Of a DNA stretch of 64,000 bases, positions 8,058 to 16,566 are shown piece after piece. How positions within the stretch are numbered: the first letter of the stretch is position 1; each line of letters opens with the position of its first letter. Both the position numbers and the translations under genes were made by a program. Where the stretch lies: assembly GCA_015206945.1 (NCBI GenBank), contig JADEXV010000010.1:1-64000 (forward strand). Direction: 5' to 3'. Origin of the DNA: Nostocales cyanobacterium LEGE 12452. GTDB lineage: Bacteria > Cyanobacteriota > Cyanobacteriia > Cyanobacteriales > Nostocaceae. The notes beneath the pieces were generated by a model. The model was not told where the DNA came from, made no database searches, and saw only the letters and a list, made by a program, of their open reading frames with translations.

Positions 8058-9265
8058 TGGCGTATCAATTTCATAAAAGAGGGAGATGGGAAAAGAGAAA
8101 AATTCAAAATTTCTCCCCCACTCCCTCCTTTCTTATTTTACCTTTGACCTTTTTCTTGGTATTTGGTTTAGCCGCCTGCGGGAGCAAATCCCCGCCAACT
8201 TCGCAACAAAATACTGCGGATTCATCTAATAAAGATAGCAATTTGACTTTCTTTGATGTCACCCTAGAACAAGCAGATGAAGTGGGAAGGCCAATTTGGA
8301 AAGTCAGGGCTAAAACCGCAAAATACACCAAAGAAAAACAAATTGGTCAGGCTGAAAGTCCTTATGGTGAACTATATCAAGATGGAAAAATTGTTTACCA
8401 AATCAAGGCAGATGTAGCAGACATTGAACAAGATGGGAAACAGTTGTTTCTTAAAGGTAAAATATTTGCCACAGATCCTAGTAATGGGATTGTGTTGCAA
8501 GGGAATGAATTAGAATGGCGTCCCAAAGAAGATTTGTTGATTGTTCGTAAGAAAATTAACGGTACCCATAAAAAACTACAAGCAGTAGCGCAGGAAGTAC
8601 GAGTAAAAACCCGCGAACAACGGATGGAATTTTCTGGAGGAGTAGTAGCAAATTCTATCGATCCCCAGATGCAAGTGAGAACTGAACATTTAATCTGGAA
8701 TATTAAAGAAGAAAAACTGATTGGCGATCGCCCCCTAGAAATCGACCGCTACAAAGATAATAAAATTAGCGATCGCGGTAAGGGAAATTCTGCCGAAGTC
8801 AACTTAAAAACAAAAATTGCCATTGTCCAAAAGAATGCTCAACTAGAATTACTAGACCCACCATTGCAAATAGCTAGTAACTCTATGACCTGGAACATGA
8901 ACGCAGAAACTGTCACTACAAACTCACCTACACGAATGTTCCATCGTGCTGAAAATGTCACAGTGACAGCCAATCAAGGTGAAATGAAAATACCGCAAAA
9001 AACCGTTTACTTAAAAGGTAACGTCAACGCCGTTGGTCAGCGTCGCCAGTCTCTAAGAGCCAATACACTAACTTGGTATTTAGATAATAAGTTAGTTGAA
9101 GCTCAGGGAAATGTTGTTTACCGACAAATTGACCCACCATTAAATTTTGTGGGTGAGACAGCAGTTGGTAATCTGCAAACAGAAAATATTGTTGTCAAAG
9201 GTGGCAGTTCTAGCGGTAGGGTAGTAACGGAGATTATTCCTCAAGAAAAAGCCAATCGTCAGTAG
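8057..9265 (+). CDS. lptC: LptC-like LPS export lipoprotein
   Basis: This 402-residue predicted lipoprotein has a polar N-tail of about 23 residues, a hydrophobic segment and a lipobox LAAC with Cys41. The rest is beta-rich with repeats typical of the OstA/LptC fold: alternating short strands with 'G...AD', 'KGKIFATD', 'LKGNVNAVG' and 'AQGNVVY' patterns. LptC links the inner-membrane LptBFG ABC transporter to the periplasmic bridge that carries lipopolysaccharide. Cyanobacterial versions are about twice the length of E. coli LptC. The 1-nt overlap with the upstream LabA-like gene shows co-translation. The domain call is good; the exact partner proteins are not in this window. Confidence 0.8.
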   Translation: MAYQFHKRGRWEKRKIQNFSPTPSFLILPLTFFLVFGLAACGSKSPPTSQQNTADSSNKDSNLTFFDVTLEQADEVGRPIWKVRAKTAKYTKEKQIGQAESPYGELYQDGKIVYQIKADVADIEQDGKQLFLKGKIFATDPSNGIVLQGNELEWRPKEDLLIVRKKINGTHKKLQAVAQEVRVKTREQRMEFSGGVVANSIDPQMQVRTEHLIWNIKEEKLIGDRPLEIDRYKDNKISDRGKGNSAEVNLKTKIAIVQKNAQLELLDPPLQIASNSMTWNMNAETVTTNSPTRMFHRAENVTVTANQGEMKIPQKTVYLKGNVNAVGQRRQSLRANTLTWYLDNKLVEAQGNVVYRQIDPPLNFVGETAVGNLQTENIVVKGGSSSGRVVTEIIPQEKANRQ

Positions 9266-9273
9266 TAAAGTTA

Positions 9274-9298
9274 GGGTGAATGGGACTCACCTTCACCC
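9274..9298 (+). terminator. Stem-loop after lptC
   Basis: The perfect 7-bp inverted repeat GGGTGAA / TTCACCC lies 9 bases after the lptC stop codon. There is no strong T-run after it, so it may be a transcript-end stabiliser rather than an efficient intrinsic terminator. Confidence 0.4.
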
Positions 9299-9361
9299 AG
9301 AAATTTTGGGTTGGTCGAGTACTAAACTAGGATCTTAGTAATACAAGCCTTTTGATAGCCC

Positions 9362-9763
9362 ATGAATGGATCAAATCGATTAGGTAAGGAATCCTTGCCA
9401 ACATCCCAGCAAGTAGAACATTCCCACTATCACGATACAGACTACGAGCATATAGATCGTACTCATGGAACTGGAGAGTTGACTCATCCTCACGTCCATA
9501 GCGAAGAGTCTTTACGGCGAATTGTCAATCGATTATCGCGTATAGAAGGGCATGTTCGTGGTATTAAAGCAATGGTGCAGCAAAGTACCCCTTGTCCTGA
9601 TGTTCTACTGCAAATTGCCGCAGTGCGGGGCGCATTGGATCGAGTCGCGCGAATTGTTTTGGATGAACATTTAACTGAGTGTATTGGTAGAGCCGCACAA
9701 GAGGGTAATATTGATGTTGAAATTAAACAATTAAAAGCAGCTTTAGATCGATTTTTGCCTTAA
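9362..9763 (+). CDS. CsoR/RcnR-family metal-sensing repressor, InrS-like
   Basis: This 133-residue all-helical DUF156 repressor follows the CsoR fold. Cys78, His103 and Cys107 keep the 25- and 4-residue spacing of the CsoR and InrS metal site. His46, in a His-rich N-terminal tail, lies exactly where InrS His21 would fall with an offset of 25. The tail (residues 20-46) has many His residues, a nickel-sensor-like feature. In Synechocystis, InrS binds Ni(II) and derepresses the nrsD exporter. No exporter gene is adjacent here, so the target is unknown. The ATG at 9362 is the first start; an internal ATG at residue 71 would remove the fold and is rejected. Confidence 0.85.
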   Translation: MNGSNRLGKESLPTSQQVEHSHYHDTDYEHIDRTHGTGELTHPHVHSEESLRRIVNRLSRIEGHVRGIKAMVQQSTPCPDVLLQIAAVRGALDRVARIVLDEHLTECIGRAAQEGNIDVEIKQLKAALDRFLP

Positions 9764-10089
9764 GAATTAGAAAAATAATCTAAAATGCATCCGCAAAATT
9801 AGTGATGCACTAGCAGCCATGCATCAAAACTCAATAGTGCATCCTGACATTCACTCCAACGACATCATATTGCCAACTGGTAGACAATCTATTTTTATAG
9901 ACTTTCCTTTATTCACTTTTTCTAAGAGGCAACGAGGGAAAACTTATTCCATCAGATAAGTAGGTAGACATAATTAAATATAAAATAAACTCCTAGTTTG
10001 TAGTGAGCGATTTATCGCTCAGAGCAAGGACTATCAGGACTAAAGTCCTTACTACAAACTTTAAATTTAGTTATGCCTAGATACTTAAT
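9764..10089. other. Spacer with structured repeat
   Basis: These 326 bp carry no gene. The first half has several ATGCATC/GATGCA-like short inverted motifs. The second half contains the cruciform-type repeat listed separately at 9995-10060. Confidence 0.5.
9995..10060. repeat. Three-way-junction palindromic repeat
   Basis: The outer arms AGTTTGTAGT (9995-10004) and ACTACAAACT (10051-10060) are perfectly complementary. They enclose two further perfect hairpins, GAGCGATTTATCGCTC (10005-10020) and AGGACTAAAGTCCT (10036-10049). The whole unit would fold as a three-way junction in RNA or as a cruciform. It ends 29 bp before menH, so it may be in the leader of that gene. Confidence 0.8.
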
Positions 10090-10932
10090 ATGCTGTGCAA
10101 TGATGATTTTTACCTAGACTATGATCCTAATCAATTTCATTATTCTTTAATTGGCACTCTAGATAAACCACTAATTCTTTTTTTGCATGGCTTCATGGGC
10201 AACATTAATGAATTTGATGAAGCCTTAAAATTACTGTTTAACGAATTTTCTTATTTAACACTTGACCTTCCCGGACATGGCAAAACCCAAGTTTTGGGTG
10301 AGGACAAATTCTATACAATGGCCAACACTGCTCATGCTTTAATCAACTTACTAGATGAGTTAAAAATTGCCAAATGCTTTTTAGTTGGTTATTCAATGGG
10401 TGGAAGATTAGCTTTATACCTAACCCTGCATTTTCCAGAACGCTTTCATAAAGTTGTTCTAGAGTCAGCTTCGCCAGGTTTGCCAACAGAAGCAGAACGA
10501 TTAGAACGCATTAAACTTGATACTCAAATAGGCAGGAAATTAACAAGAATTTTTGAAAAAAGCGATTTTGCCACTTTTATATCAAATTGGTATAATCAAC
10601 CGATTTTTGGTTATATAAAAAATCATCCAGAATACGATCGCATGGTTGAAAGTCGGTTGCAAAACAATCCACAAGAATTAGATAAATCACTGCGCTTTAT
10701 GGGCACTGGATGTCAACCTTCTTTATGGGAAAAGCTACAGTTCAATAAAATTCCTATGCTTTTACTAGTGGGTGAATACGATCAAAAATTTATATCTATT
10801 AATACAGAAATGGTTAGAATATGTGAATTTGCTCAGATAAAAATAATTAGCAATGCTGCACACAATATCCACTTTGAAAATACTTTGGCGTTTGTGGAAA
10901 ATATCAAAACTTTTTTATCCGCAGCAAGCTAA
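10090..10932 (+). CDS. menH: 2-succinyl-6-hydroxy-2,4-cyclohexadiene-1-carboxylate synthase (MenH-like)
   Basis: This 280-residue alpha/beta-hydrolase fold enzyme has the elbow GYSMGG at about residues 101-106. The acid motif GEYDQKF corresponds to E. coli MenH GECDSKF, and the His motif AAHNIHFEN corresponds to AGHNAHREN. MenH eliminates pyruvate from SEPHCHC in the menaquinone/phylloquinone pathway, which cyanobacteria need for photosystem I. The oxyanion motif HGFMGN near residue 34 also agrees. The ATG at 10090 was taken as the start; a Shine-Dalgarno sequence is not obvious. Other men genes are not nearby. A different C-C hydrolase function is possible but less likely. Confidence 0.8.
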   Translation: MLCNDDFYLDYDPNQFHYSLIGTLDKPLILFLHGFMGNINEFDEALKLLFNEFSYLTLDLPGHGKTQVLGEDKFYTMANTAHALINLLDELKIAKCFLVGYSMGGRLALYLTLHFPERFHKVVLESASPGLPTEAERLERIKLDTQIGRKLTRIFEKSDFATFISNWYNQPIFGYIKNHPEYDRMVESRLQNNPQELDKSLRFMGTGCQPSLWEKLQFNKIPMLLLVGEYDQKFISINTEMVRICEFAQIKIISNAAHNIHFENTLAFVENIKTFLSAAS

Positions 10933-10949
10933 AAATTAGGATAACTTCA

Positions 10950-11660
10950 CTACTTCTTTACTGCCTTGCTAGAAGGAGTTGGGGATGGTGGCATCGGGGC
11001 TGTCGGTTGTTTAGCTGCGGTTAATTCCTCTTGTAACATTTTCTGATAAATCTTAGGCAAAGAGCTACTAACAGAATTAGTTTCTATACCATATCCTAGA
11101 CTTGTCCAAGTGGGAGAGAGTCGCCGTAAAACATCATTTAACTTTCCCTGACGCAACAGTTGAGGAATATTAGTTCCCCAAACTTTAGAATCATTTAACC
11201 AACGGTAAACTACTACATCTTGATATTCTGCTTCAAAACTATAAGCAGTCCAAAACATCATCTGCATTGGCTTTGGGTGATAACGAGGAGCTAAACGATA
11301 CCAAGTAATGTTGATAATTTGATATCTGCCAGCAGCAGTAGAACAATTACCTGTGTTGGGGCCTGTGACAATTGTGACGCATATCTCAGGATGTCGGCTA
11401 AGGTCGTTGACTTGCTGTCCACCGTATAACAGCGAATAGGGACGGTTTCCACTAGCCTCACTTGCCGAGATGGTTCGCATTAAAGCGCGGATATAAGGGT
11501 CGCCCTCTTTCATCACTAAAGGCGGCTGTTTATTTTCAAAGATGGGATCGGAAGGCGATCGCAAGTCTCCAATATACCATTGCAACAAATACACAAAGCC
11601 GAGAAGCGCGGCTATTGGGCCAATAAGTTTTTCAACACCTTTGAATTCAAAGCCTTTCAG
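10950..11660 (-). CDS. Membrane-anchored lambda-endolysin-like lysozyme (GH104 type)
   Basis: The globular part matches the phage-lambda R (GH104) lytic transglycosylase pattern: a catalytic Glu in RTISASEASG, the YGG/DLSRHP segment, then STAAGRYQI and a C-terminal SPTWTSLGYG. It likely cleaves peptidoglycan on the outer side of the inner membrane. A GTG at 11594 would cut a transmembrane helix in half. The open frame extends upstream to a TGA and includes KLIGPIAALLGFVYLLQWYI, a full helix. The best start is CTG at 11660 with AAGGAG seven bases ahead, giving 236 residues. The C-terminal tail is Pro/Ser-rich. Similar lysozyme-like proteins are chromosomal in many cyanobacteria, so this is not evidence of a prophage. 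Confidence 0.75.
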   Translation of the reverse strand: MKGFEFKGVEKLIGPIAALLGFVYLLQWYIGDLRSPSDPIFENKQPPLVMKEGDPYIRALMRTISASEASGNRPYSLLYGGQQVNDLSRHPEICVTIVTGPNTGNCSTAAGRYQIINITWYRLAPRYHPKPMQMMFWTAYSFEAEYQDVVVYRWLNDSKVWGTNIPQLLRQGKLNDVLRRLSPTWTSLGYGIETNSVSSSLPKIYQKMLQEELTAAKQPTAPMPPSPTPSSKAVKK

Positions 11661-11667
11661 AGTCTGA

Positions 11668-11673
11668 CTCCTT
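11668..11673 (-). promoter_or_regulatory. Shine-Dalgarno sequence that points to a CTG start
   Basis: On the minus strand AAGGAG is followed by seven bases and then CTG at 11660. No equally good ribosome binding site precedes the GTG at 11594. This favours the longer, membrane-anchored protein. Confidence 0.55.
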
Positions 11674-12084
11674 CAAATTCACTCTTTTTGCTAACAAAAA
11701 TCACCGACGAACTGATTCCAGTAAAGTTCACACCTGATGGTTAGTTATTATTTCCGATTTGCTCATTTTTTTAGGAATTAGCAAAAAAGAGTATAAATAC
11801 AGGAGTTTATAAGTAACTGAGATACAAAATGCCGGACTCACGCATCAGATATAAGGAGTTTCTACGTCTTGCCTCAAAACCGATAGCTTTCTACTTCATG
11901 CAAAAGAAAACTACTGTAAGTATAGCAAGTGAGATACTCCCAAAAAATTACGCCAAAGTATAAACTCAATTGCTTATAGTAGCATCTGATCTCAGTAATC
12001 ATTGCTTCCTTGCTCAAATCGGGCGATAAGTCTATACAACCTCATTGCAAAGGTTTTTATTTCAGTTGATACCGATGCACATCT

Positions 12085-12276
12085 ATGAACCTTTATAAAA
12101 GTTCTGCATTACGACTGATTGAGAACTGCAATCAGGGAGATTGGGTAATTAATGAGTCTATTCCTCTAGCCCTGCATCAACTTCGTATATTAAAATACCA
12201 GGAATTTTCTGAAGACACTGTAGATAACAAATGTTACTGTGGGCTAGTTGAAAACCAAGAGGCAGATAGCCTTTAG
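12085..12276 (+). CDS. Doubtful small reading frame (63 codons)
   Basis: The 63-residue frame starts with ATG but has no visible Shine-Dalgarno sequence. It has average composition (three Cys, no membrane segment) and matches no family I know. It lies 110 bp ahead of the HpsJ-like gene on the same strand. I list it only because the stretch is otherwise empty; it may well be non-coding. Confidence 0.2.
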   Translation: MNLYKSSALRLIENCNQGDWVINESIPLALHQLRILKYQEFSEDTVDNKCYCGLVENQEADSL

Positions 12277-12386
12277 CAATATTGAATCTGCTTTGTGTTT
12301 TTACACAATAGTCATAGTCATGGGCACAATATTCAAGTAGCTTGAAATATGAAAATCACTCGTATTCACCGCCAGTTTGAAAAACT

Positions 12387-13229
12387 ATGGTTAACCGTTT
12401 TACTTCCGTGACTACTGCTCTCACACTTAAGGTAGTTGGAATAATCTGCATTTTGTCCTTTTTCGTTGACTTTTTGATTCTGTTATTACCCTTTCAACCC
12501 ACCGATCGGGTATGGCAAATCAATTTGGGAACAGCGCTCGTCGATCGCGGAATTGTCCCTCTAGTCGGTTTGGGGCTTCTGTTTGCTGCCTATTGGATTG
12601 AGAATGCCGATCCAGCAAGCGATCGCCCCCAAGGTATCGATTTAAGATTTCCCGCCGCGATTATCTCCAGTATTTTAGGGTTGATGTTCTTGCTGATTTT
12701 TCCCCTGCACCTAAATAATGTCAATCAAGCGAAGGCTCAAACAGTCAACCGAATCACCCAAGAAGCAGCTCAAGCAGAAACTCAACTGGACACTCGGTTA
12801 TCGCAATTGCAAGCACAACTGAATACTGAGCAAGGAAAAGCGCAACTAGACCAACTGCGAAATCAAACCAAAGCTCAGTTTAGTGAAATCCTCAAAGATG
12901 ACCAAAAATATAAGCAAGCAATTGAAAGCCCTCAAATTCCCGCAAATATAAAAGAGTTACTGAAGAAGGCTAAAACAAATCCCCAAGTACTTGACAAAGC
13001 TATCGAACAACAAACAGATATTCAAACGCTGCAAACTCAACAACTGAGCCAAGTTCGGCAGCGCCGAGACGACGCACTGCAACAAGCTAAAGATACTGCT
13101 TGGAAATCTGGACTGCGGATTGGTATTAGCAGTTTGCTATTGTCCATTGGTTACATTATCATCGGCTGGACAAGCCTAAGAGGTAGTGGTGCTGTACAAG
13201 GTGGTAAACCTAGAACTGCCGCACGTTAA
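12387..13229 (+). CDS. HpsJ-family membrane protein
   Basis: This 280-residue protein has two N-terminal membrane helices (about residues 12-36 and 50-68), a third at about 86-108, a long Gln/Ala-rich helical region at about 112-230 that should form a coiled coil, and a final helix at about 244-264. The layout and the opening sequence fit the HpsJ family, named from the hormogonium polysaccharide system of Nostoc punctiforme. It may be a scaffold or assembly protein at the plasma membrane; its biochemical role is unknown. A family 2 glycosyltransferase follows 127 bp downstream on the same strand, which supports a surface polysaccharide role. Confidence 0.65.
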   Translation: MVNRFTSVTTALTLKVVGIICILSFFVDFLILLLPFQPTDRVWQINLGTALVDRGIVPLVGLGLLFAAYWIENADPASDRPQGIDLRFPAAIISSILGLMFLLIFPLHLNNVNQAKAQTVNRITQEAAQAETQLDTRLSQLQAQLNTEQGKAQLDQLRNQTKAQFSEILKDDQKYKQAIESPQIPANIKELLKKAKTNPQVLDKAIEQQTDIQTLQTQQLSQVRQRRDDALQQAKDTAWKSGLRIGISSLLLSIGYIIIGWTSLRGSGAVQGGKPRTAAR

Positions 13230-13356
13230 TCTACTATTGGCATGGCAGTAAGAAGTATCCAAAAATTATTGACGGCTGATACTGCCATGCATCTAATAGC
13301 TAATAACTAATAACAAGAAAATTATCACTGAGTAAAATCTCTATAAAACTTGAGTA

Positions 13357-14265
13357 ATGTTCTCAATTTACATACTGACATATAACGAAGAACTAGATAT
13401 TGCTGCTTGTATCGAATCGGCGATGTTATCAGATGACATCATTGTTGTGGATTCATGCAGTAGCGATCGCACTGTGGAAATCGCCAGTCGCTATTCCATC
13501 CGCGTTGTCCAACACGCTTTTGAAAGCCACGGACGCCAACGCACCTGGATGTTAGAGTCTATCCCCCCGAAGCATCAATGGGTTTACATTCTCGAAGCTG
13601 ACGAGCGTATGACACCAGAACTATTTGCGGAATGCGAAAAGGCAAGCCAGAATCCAGACTACATCGGTTACTACGTGGCTGAACGCGTCATGTTCATGAA
13701 TCATTGGATTCGCTACAGCACACAGTATCCCCGTTACCAAATGCGACTCTTCCGCCACGGTAAAGTGTGGTTTACAGACTACGGCCATACTGAGCGAGAA
13801 GTTTGTGAGGGTGCAACTAGCTTTTTAAAAGAAACATACCCACACTACACTTGTAGCAAAGGTTTGAGCCGCTGGATTGACAAGCACAACCGTTATTCTA
13901 CGGATGAAGCTCAAGAAACATTGTATCAACTAGAAGAGGGAAAGGTTAACTGGCAAGATTTATTCTTTGGCAAATCGGAAGTCGAAAGACGGCGTGCCCT
14001 GAAAGATTTGTCTTTACGTTTGCCCGCCAGACCGTTGCTACGGTTTATATATATGTATTTTATCTTAGGCGGATGTTTGGATGGACGCGCCGGAGTGGCT
14101 TGGTGTACATTACAGGCATTCTACGAATACCTGATTTTGCTCAAAGTCTGGGAAATGAAGTATCTACCAAAACCTAATTTAGATACAACAGCAATTTTGG
14201 TACAAGAGAGTACGCAACAGTTGCAGGGCGCGGATTCTGAAACTACACAGGTTGATGCGGCGTGA
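13357..14265 (+). CDS. Family 2 glycosyltransferase, WaaE/KdtX-like
   Basis: This 302-residue GT-A enzyme opens with SIYILTYNEELDIAACIESA. The first Asp motif is IIVVDSCSSDRT at about residues 28-39, and EADER at about 80-84 stands where the DXD metal motif is expected. The C-terminal third has hydrophobic segments (FIYMYFILGGCLDG and the following helix) that suggest membrane association. WaaE-like enzymes add sugars to lipopolysaccharide core; in cyanobacteria relatives act in exopolysaccharide synthesis. Its place after the HpsJ-like gene suggests hormogonium or other surface polysaccharide. A strong intrinsic terminator follows at 14355. The sugar donor and acceptor are unknown. Confidence 0.8.
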   Translation: MFSIYILTYNEELDIAACIESAMLSDDIIVVDSCSSDRTVEIASRYSIRVVQHAFESHGRQRTWMLESIPPKHQWVYILEADERMTPELFAECEKASQNPDYIGYYVAERVMFMNHWIRYSTQYPRYQMRLFRHGKVWFTDYGHTEREVCEGATSFLKETYPHYTCSKGLSRWIDKHNRYSTDEAQETLYQLEEGKVNWQDLFFGKSEVERRRALKDLSLRLPARPLLRFIYMYFILGGCLDGRAGVAWCTLQAFYEYLILLKVWEMKYLPKPNLDTTAILVQESTQQLQGADSETTQVDAA

Positions 14266-14642
14266 AGAGGGCTGGAGATTAGAAGGATTTCCTGTATAGC
14301 GATGCCTACGGCGGTAAACTACGCAAAATCATAGAGCGCACAGATGTGCTACACAGATCCCTGACTTCGTAAAAGTTGTCGGGGATCTTGTTTTTCATAA
14401 TTCAAGACTAGATAAAACAGACTTCCAACGTAAGAACTTGCAACAATCATTTACAAGTCTTATAAAGAAAAGTAACATCCTCTAAGAATAATCAGTCGTC
14501 ATCAGATTGGTTAATGTCTATGTGTATGCTTATAGGAAAATAGCTGATTTCCAGCAGCAGGAAACTTGCTAGCGTTTTAGACAGTTACTTGCGGCAGAAT
14601 CTGCCAAATTTAAAGCCTTCGGAATTTGACGAATCTGCTGGT
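14266..14642. other. Spacer between glycosyltransferase and DUF502 gene
   Basis: Apart from the terminator at 14355-14396 this 377-bp spacer has no recognisable feature. It must contain the promoter of the DUF502 gene. Confidence 0.4.
14355..14396 (+). terminator. Intrinsic terminator after the glycosyltransferase; AGATCCC/GGGATCT repeat family
   Basis: AGATCCCTGAC pairs with GTCGGGGATCT across a short loop and is followed by TGTTTTTC. It lies 90 bases after the stop codon and fits a Rho-independent terminator. The same palindrome recurs near 37849 and 41363, so a dispersed repeat has been co-opted here. Confidence 0.7.
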
Positions 14643-15407
14643 ATGGATACCAATAACAAAAGTTCCTCTAGCTTAAAACAGGAGAATCGGGGCTTGGTAA
14701 TCAATCGCCTAAAACAGGACTTAAAAAATGACCTGATTGCTGGTTTGTTGGTAATAATTCCTCTAGCAACCACTATCTGGCTGACAATTACCATCGCTAC
14801 TTGGGTAATCAACTTCCTCACCCAAATTCCTAAACAATTGAATCCCTTTGATGGGTTAAACCCAATTTTAGTAAATATACTTAATTTATTGGTAGGCTTG
14901 GCTGTACCATTACTAAGTATATTGCTAATGGGGTTGATGGCTCGGAATATAGCTGGGCGTTGGTTGTTAGATTTTGGTGAGCGATTATTACAGGCAATTC
15001 CTTTAGCGGGACAGGTATACAAAACTCTCAAACAGCTTTTAGAAACAATACTGAAAGATTCTAATGGCAAGTTTCGCCGGGTGATTTTGGTAGAGTATCC
15101 TCGCCGAGGAATTTGGGCGATCGCTTTTGTTACTGGTGCAATCAGCAGTGATATTCAAGCCCAGATGTCTCGCCCCGTGCTAAGTGTTTTTATCCCCACC
15201 ACGCCAAATCCGACTACCGGATGGTACGCAGTCGTTCCTGAAGACGAGGTGGTGAACCTTTCCATGTCGATTGAAGACGCCTTTAAAATAGTTGTATCAG
15301 GTGGCATTGTCGCCCCCAATACGCCTTTGGTTTTTTCCAACGAGTCCACATTGGAAGTGAAACACGAAGAAATCAAGCAGCAGGTTATTCCCGTTGAAGA
15401 AACGTGA
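14643..15407 (+). CDS. DUF502 family membrane protein
   Basis: This protein of unknown function is widespread in cyanobacteria and plants. Two strong membrane helices (GLLVIIPLATTIWLTITIAT and a second Leu-rich stretch with ILLMGLMA) are joined by a short loop holding NPFDG. They are followed by a soluble beta-rich domain with VLVEYPRRGIWAIAFVTG and VFIPTTPNPTTGWYAVVPED. Those signatures are typical of DUF502. I chose the ATG at 14643 (254 residues); the frame also runs open to a TTG at 14589, but that has no suitable ribosome binding site. Plant DUF502 proteins include COV-like membrane proteins; the bacterial role is not established. Confidence 0.85.
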   Translation: MDTNNKSSSSLKQENRGLVINRLKQDLKNDLIAGLLVIIPLATTIWLTITIATWVINFLTQIPKQLNPFDGLNPILVNILNLLVGLAVPLLSILLMGLMARNIAGRWLLDFGERLLQAIPLAGQVYKTLKQLLETILKDSNGKFRRVILVEYPRRGIWAIAFVTGAISSDIQAQMSRPVLSVFIPTTPNPTTGWYAVVPEDEVVNLSMSIEDAFKIVVSGGIVAPNTPLVFSNESTLEVKHEEIKQQVIPVEET

Positions 15408-15860
15408 AGAAGGCAGGAGGCAGGAGGTTGGAATAAAGAATAGCAAATCGCACCCCATCTAATTCCAAGGCACCAACTCAGAGATTTTAGCGATCTTGAC
15501 TTAAACTCCAAGAAAAACTCTGGTTGCGGCAAGAGATATAGAAGTTAAGCTAAAGCGCCTACATATTGCACTATTTTCCGTGTATACCGTCATTTAGTCA
15601 TTTGTGTTTACCAAGGACAAATGACAAAGGACAACCTCACCTGTTGATGTGCAATCTTATTTGCGTAACAGCTTATTTCTCCTGCCGACGCTCGCAGACT
15701 CGCTAACGCTGCGCTATCCTGCCCTCTGCCTCTCTGGAATCAATCTGGCATAGTCACAAGCAAATGCGTAATGTTGTTGTTTAACTGTGCCAAAATTGAT
15801 AGGCTTATAAGTTTGTCTTGCCTAGTTAATTCAGTTCTCGCACAATCACCCCTCAGTTTT
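15408..15860. other. Spacer between DUF502 gene and nusB, with degenerate repeats
   Basis: This roughly 450-bp spacer has short purine repeats (AGGAGGC) just after the DUF502 stop, an ATTTAGTCATTTGTG/GGACAAATGAC block near 15590-15630 and a GCTCGCAGACTCGCTAACGC element near 15690. All are typical Nostoc spacer repeats. The nusB reading frame is open from 15771 but I place its start at 15861. Confidence 0.45.
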
Positions 15861-16502
15861 ATGCAACCTCGTAAACCCCAGCAAATTGCTCGTGAATTGG
15901 CGCTTTTAAGCCTTAGCCAATTGCCAGTCAACCCAAAGAAATTAGATAAATTGGAAGACGATCAACTAGTATCCAAGTTGGTACTAGGTGCAGTACGCAC
16001 TCTGACCTCAGAAGTACAAGATACCCTCGATAATGCCGCAGGTGAACTGCAACGCAGTAACGATCGCCTCTTAAGTAGCCAAACTCGGGCCTCCGACCTC
16101 AATACTGCCAGAACAATGCTTCAAGAAGCGATCGCCTGCACCCAGACAGCAATCAATCAGTTGGGCACAGCAGTTGATTTCCCAGTATTGATTCAGTTAG
16201 CCAATCAGGACAAGGGAGTTCGGAATTACGCTAAAGAGCTTGTGATTACCGTCAATGAAAATCGACAAATTATAGATGAACTCATTTCTGCTGCCTTAGT
16301 AGATTGGCAAGTAACTCGCCTCGCCCAAATTGACCGCGATATCTTGCAAATCGCCGTGGCAGAAATGAAGTTCTTAGGAGTTCCAGACAGTATCGCCATC
16401 AACGAAGCTGTGGAGCTAGCCAAACGCTACAGTGGAGACGATGGTCATCGCTTTATTAACGGTGTTTTGCGCCGAGTCACTGAGCAGAAAAAAACTGCGT
16501 AG
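15861..16502 (+). CDS. nusB: Transcription antitermination factor NusB
   Basis: NusB, with NusE/S10, binds boxA RNA and supports rRNA transcription. The chosen start gives 213 residues beginning [20 protein letters not shown], the expected N-terminus. The conserved C-terminal half has [36 protein letters not shown] and [10 protein letters not shown] middle segment (about residues 50-110) is longer than in E. coli NusB (139 residues), as is usual in cyanobacteria. An upstream ATG at 15771 would add 30 residues that do not look like NusB. It precedes ftsY on the same strand with a 263-bp spacer. Confidence 0.93.
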   Translation: MQPRKPQQIARELALLSLSQLPVNPKKLDKLEDDQLVSKLVLGAVRTLTSEVQDTLDNAAGELQRSNDRLLSSQTRASDLNTARTMLQEAIACTQTAINQLGTAVDFPVLIQLANQDKGVRNYAKELVITVNENRQIIDELISAALVDWQVTRLAQIDRDILQIAVAEMKFLGVPDSIAINEAVELAKRYSGDDGHRFINGVLRRVTEQKKTA

Positions 16503-16552
16503 TACCGCTGCGGAGTTCATAATTTCTTTACTGCCGTGGAGAAAAGCCTGTA

Positions 16553-16566
16553 GCCGCTTCTGCGGC
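16553..16566 (+). repeat. GCCGC/GCGGC hairpin in repeat-rich spacer
   Basis: GCCGC and GCGGC pair around a TTCT loop, within 60 bases after nusB. It is followed by CTCCCTTTGGGAG and a GCGATCGC site. The stretch 16503-16765 is a mosaic of short palindromes and may reduce read-through from nusB into ftsY. Confidence 0.45.

Larger units (their letters stand above)
11661..12386. other. Spacer between lysozyme-like gene and hpsJ-like gene
   Basis: This spacer of about 730 bp is AT-rich. It carries promoters for genes on both sides and one doubtful short reading frame, listed separately. I see no RNA gene or repeat array. Confidence 0.4.

Noticed and set aside
10950-11660. Prophage remnant, because of the lambda-endolysin-like gene
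   Set aside because: No other phage gene is near, and the protein has a membrane anchor rather than a holin/endolysin context.
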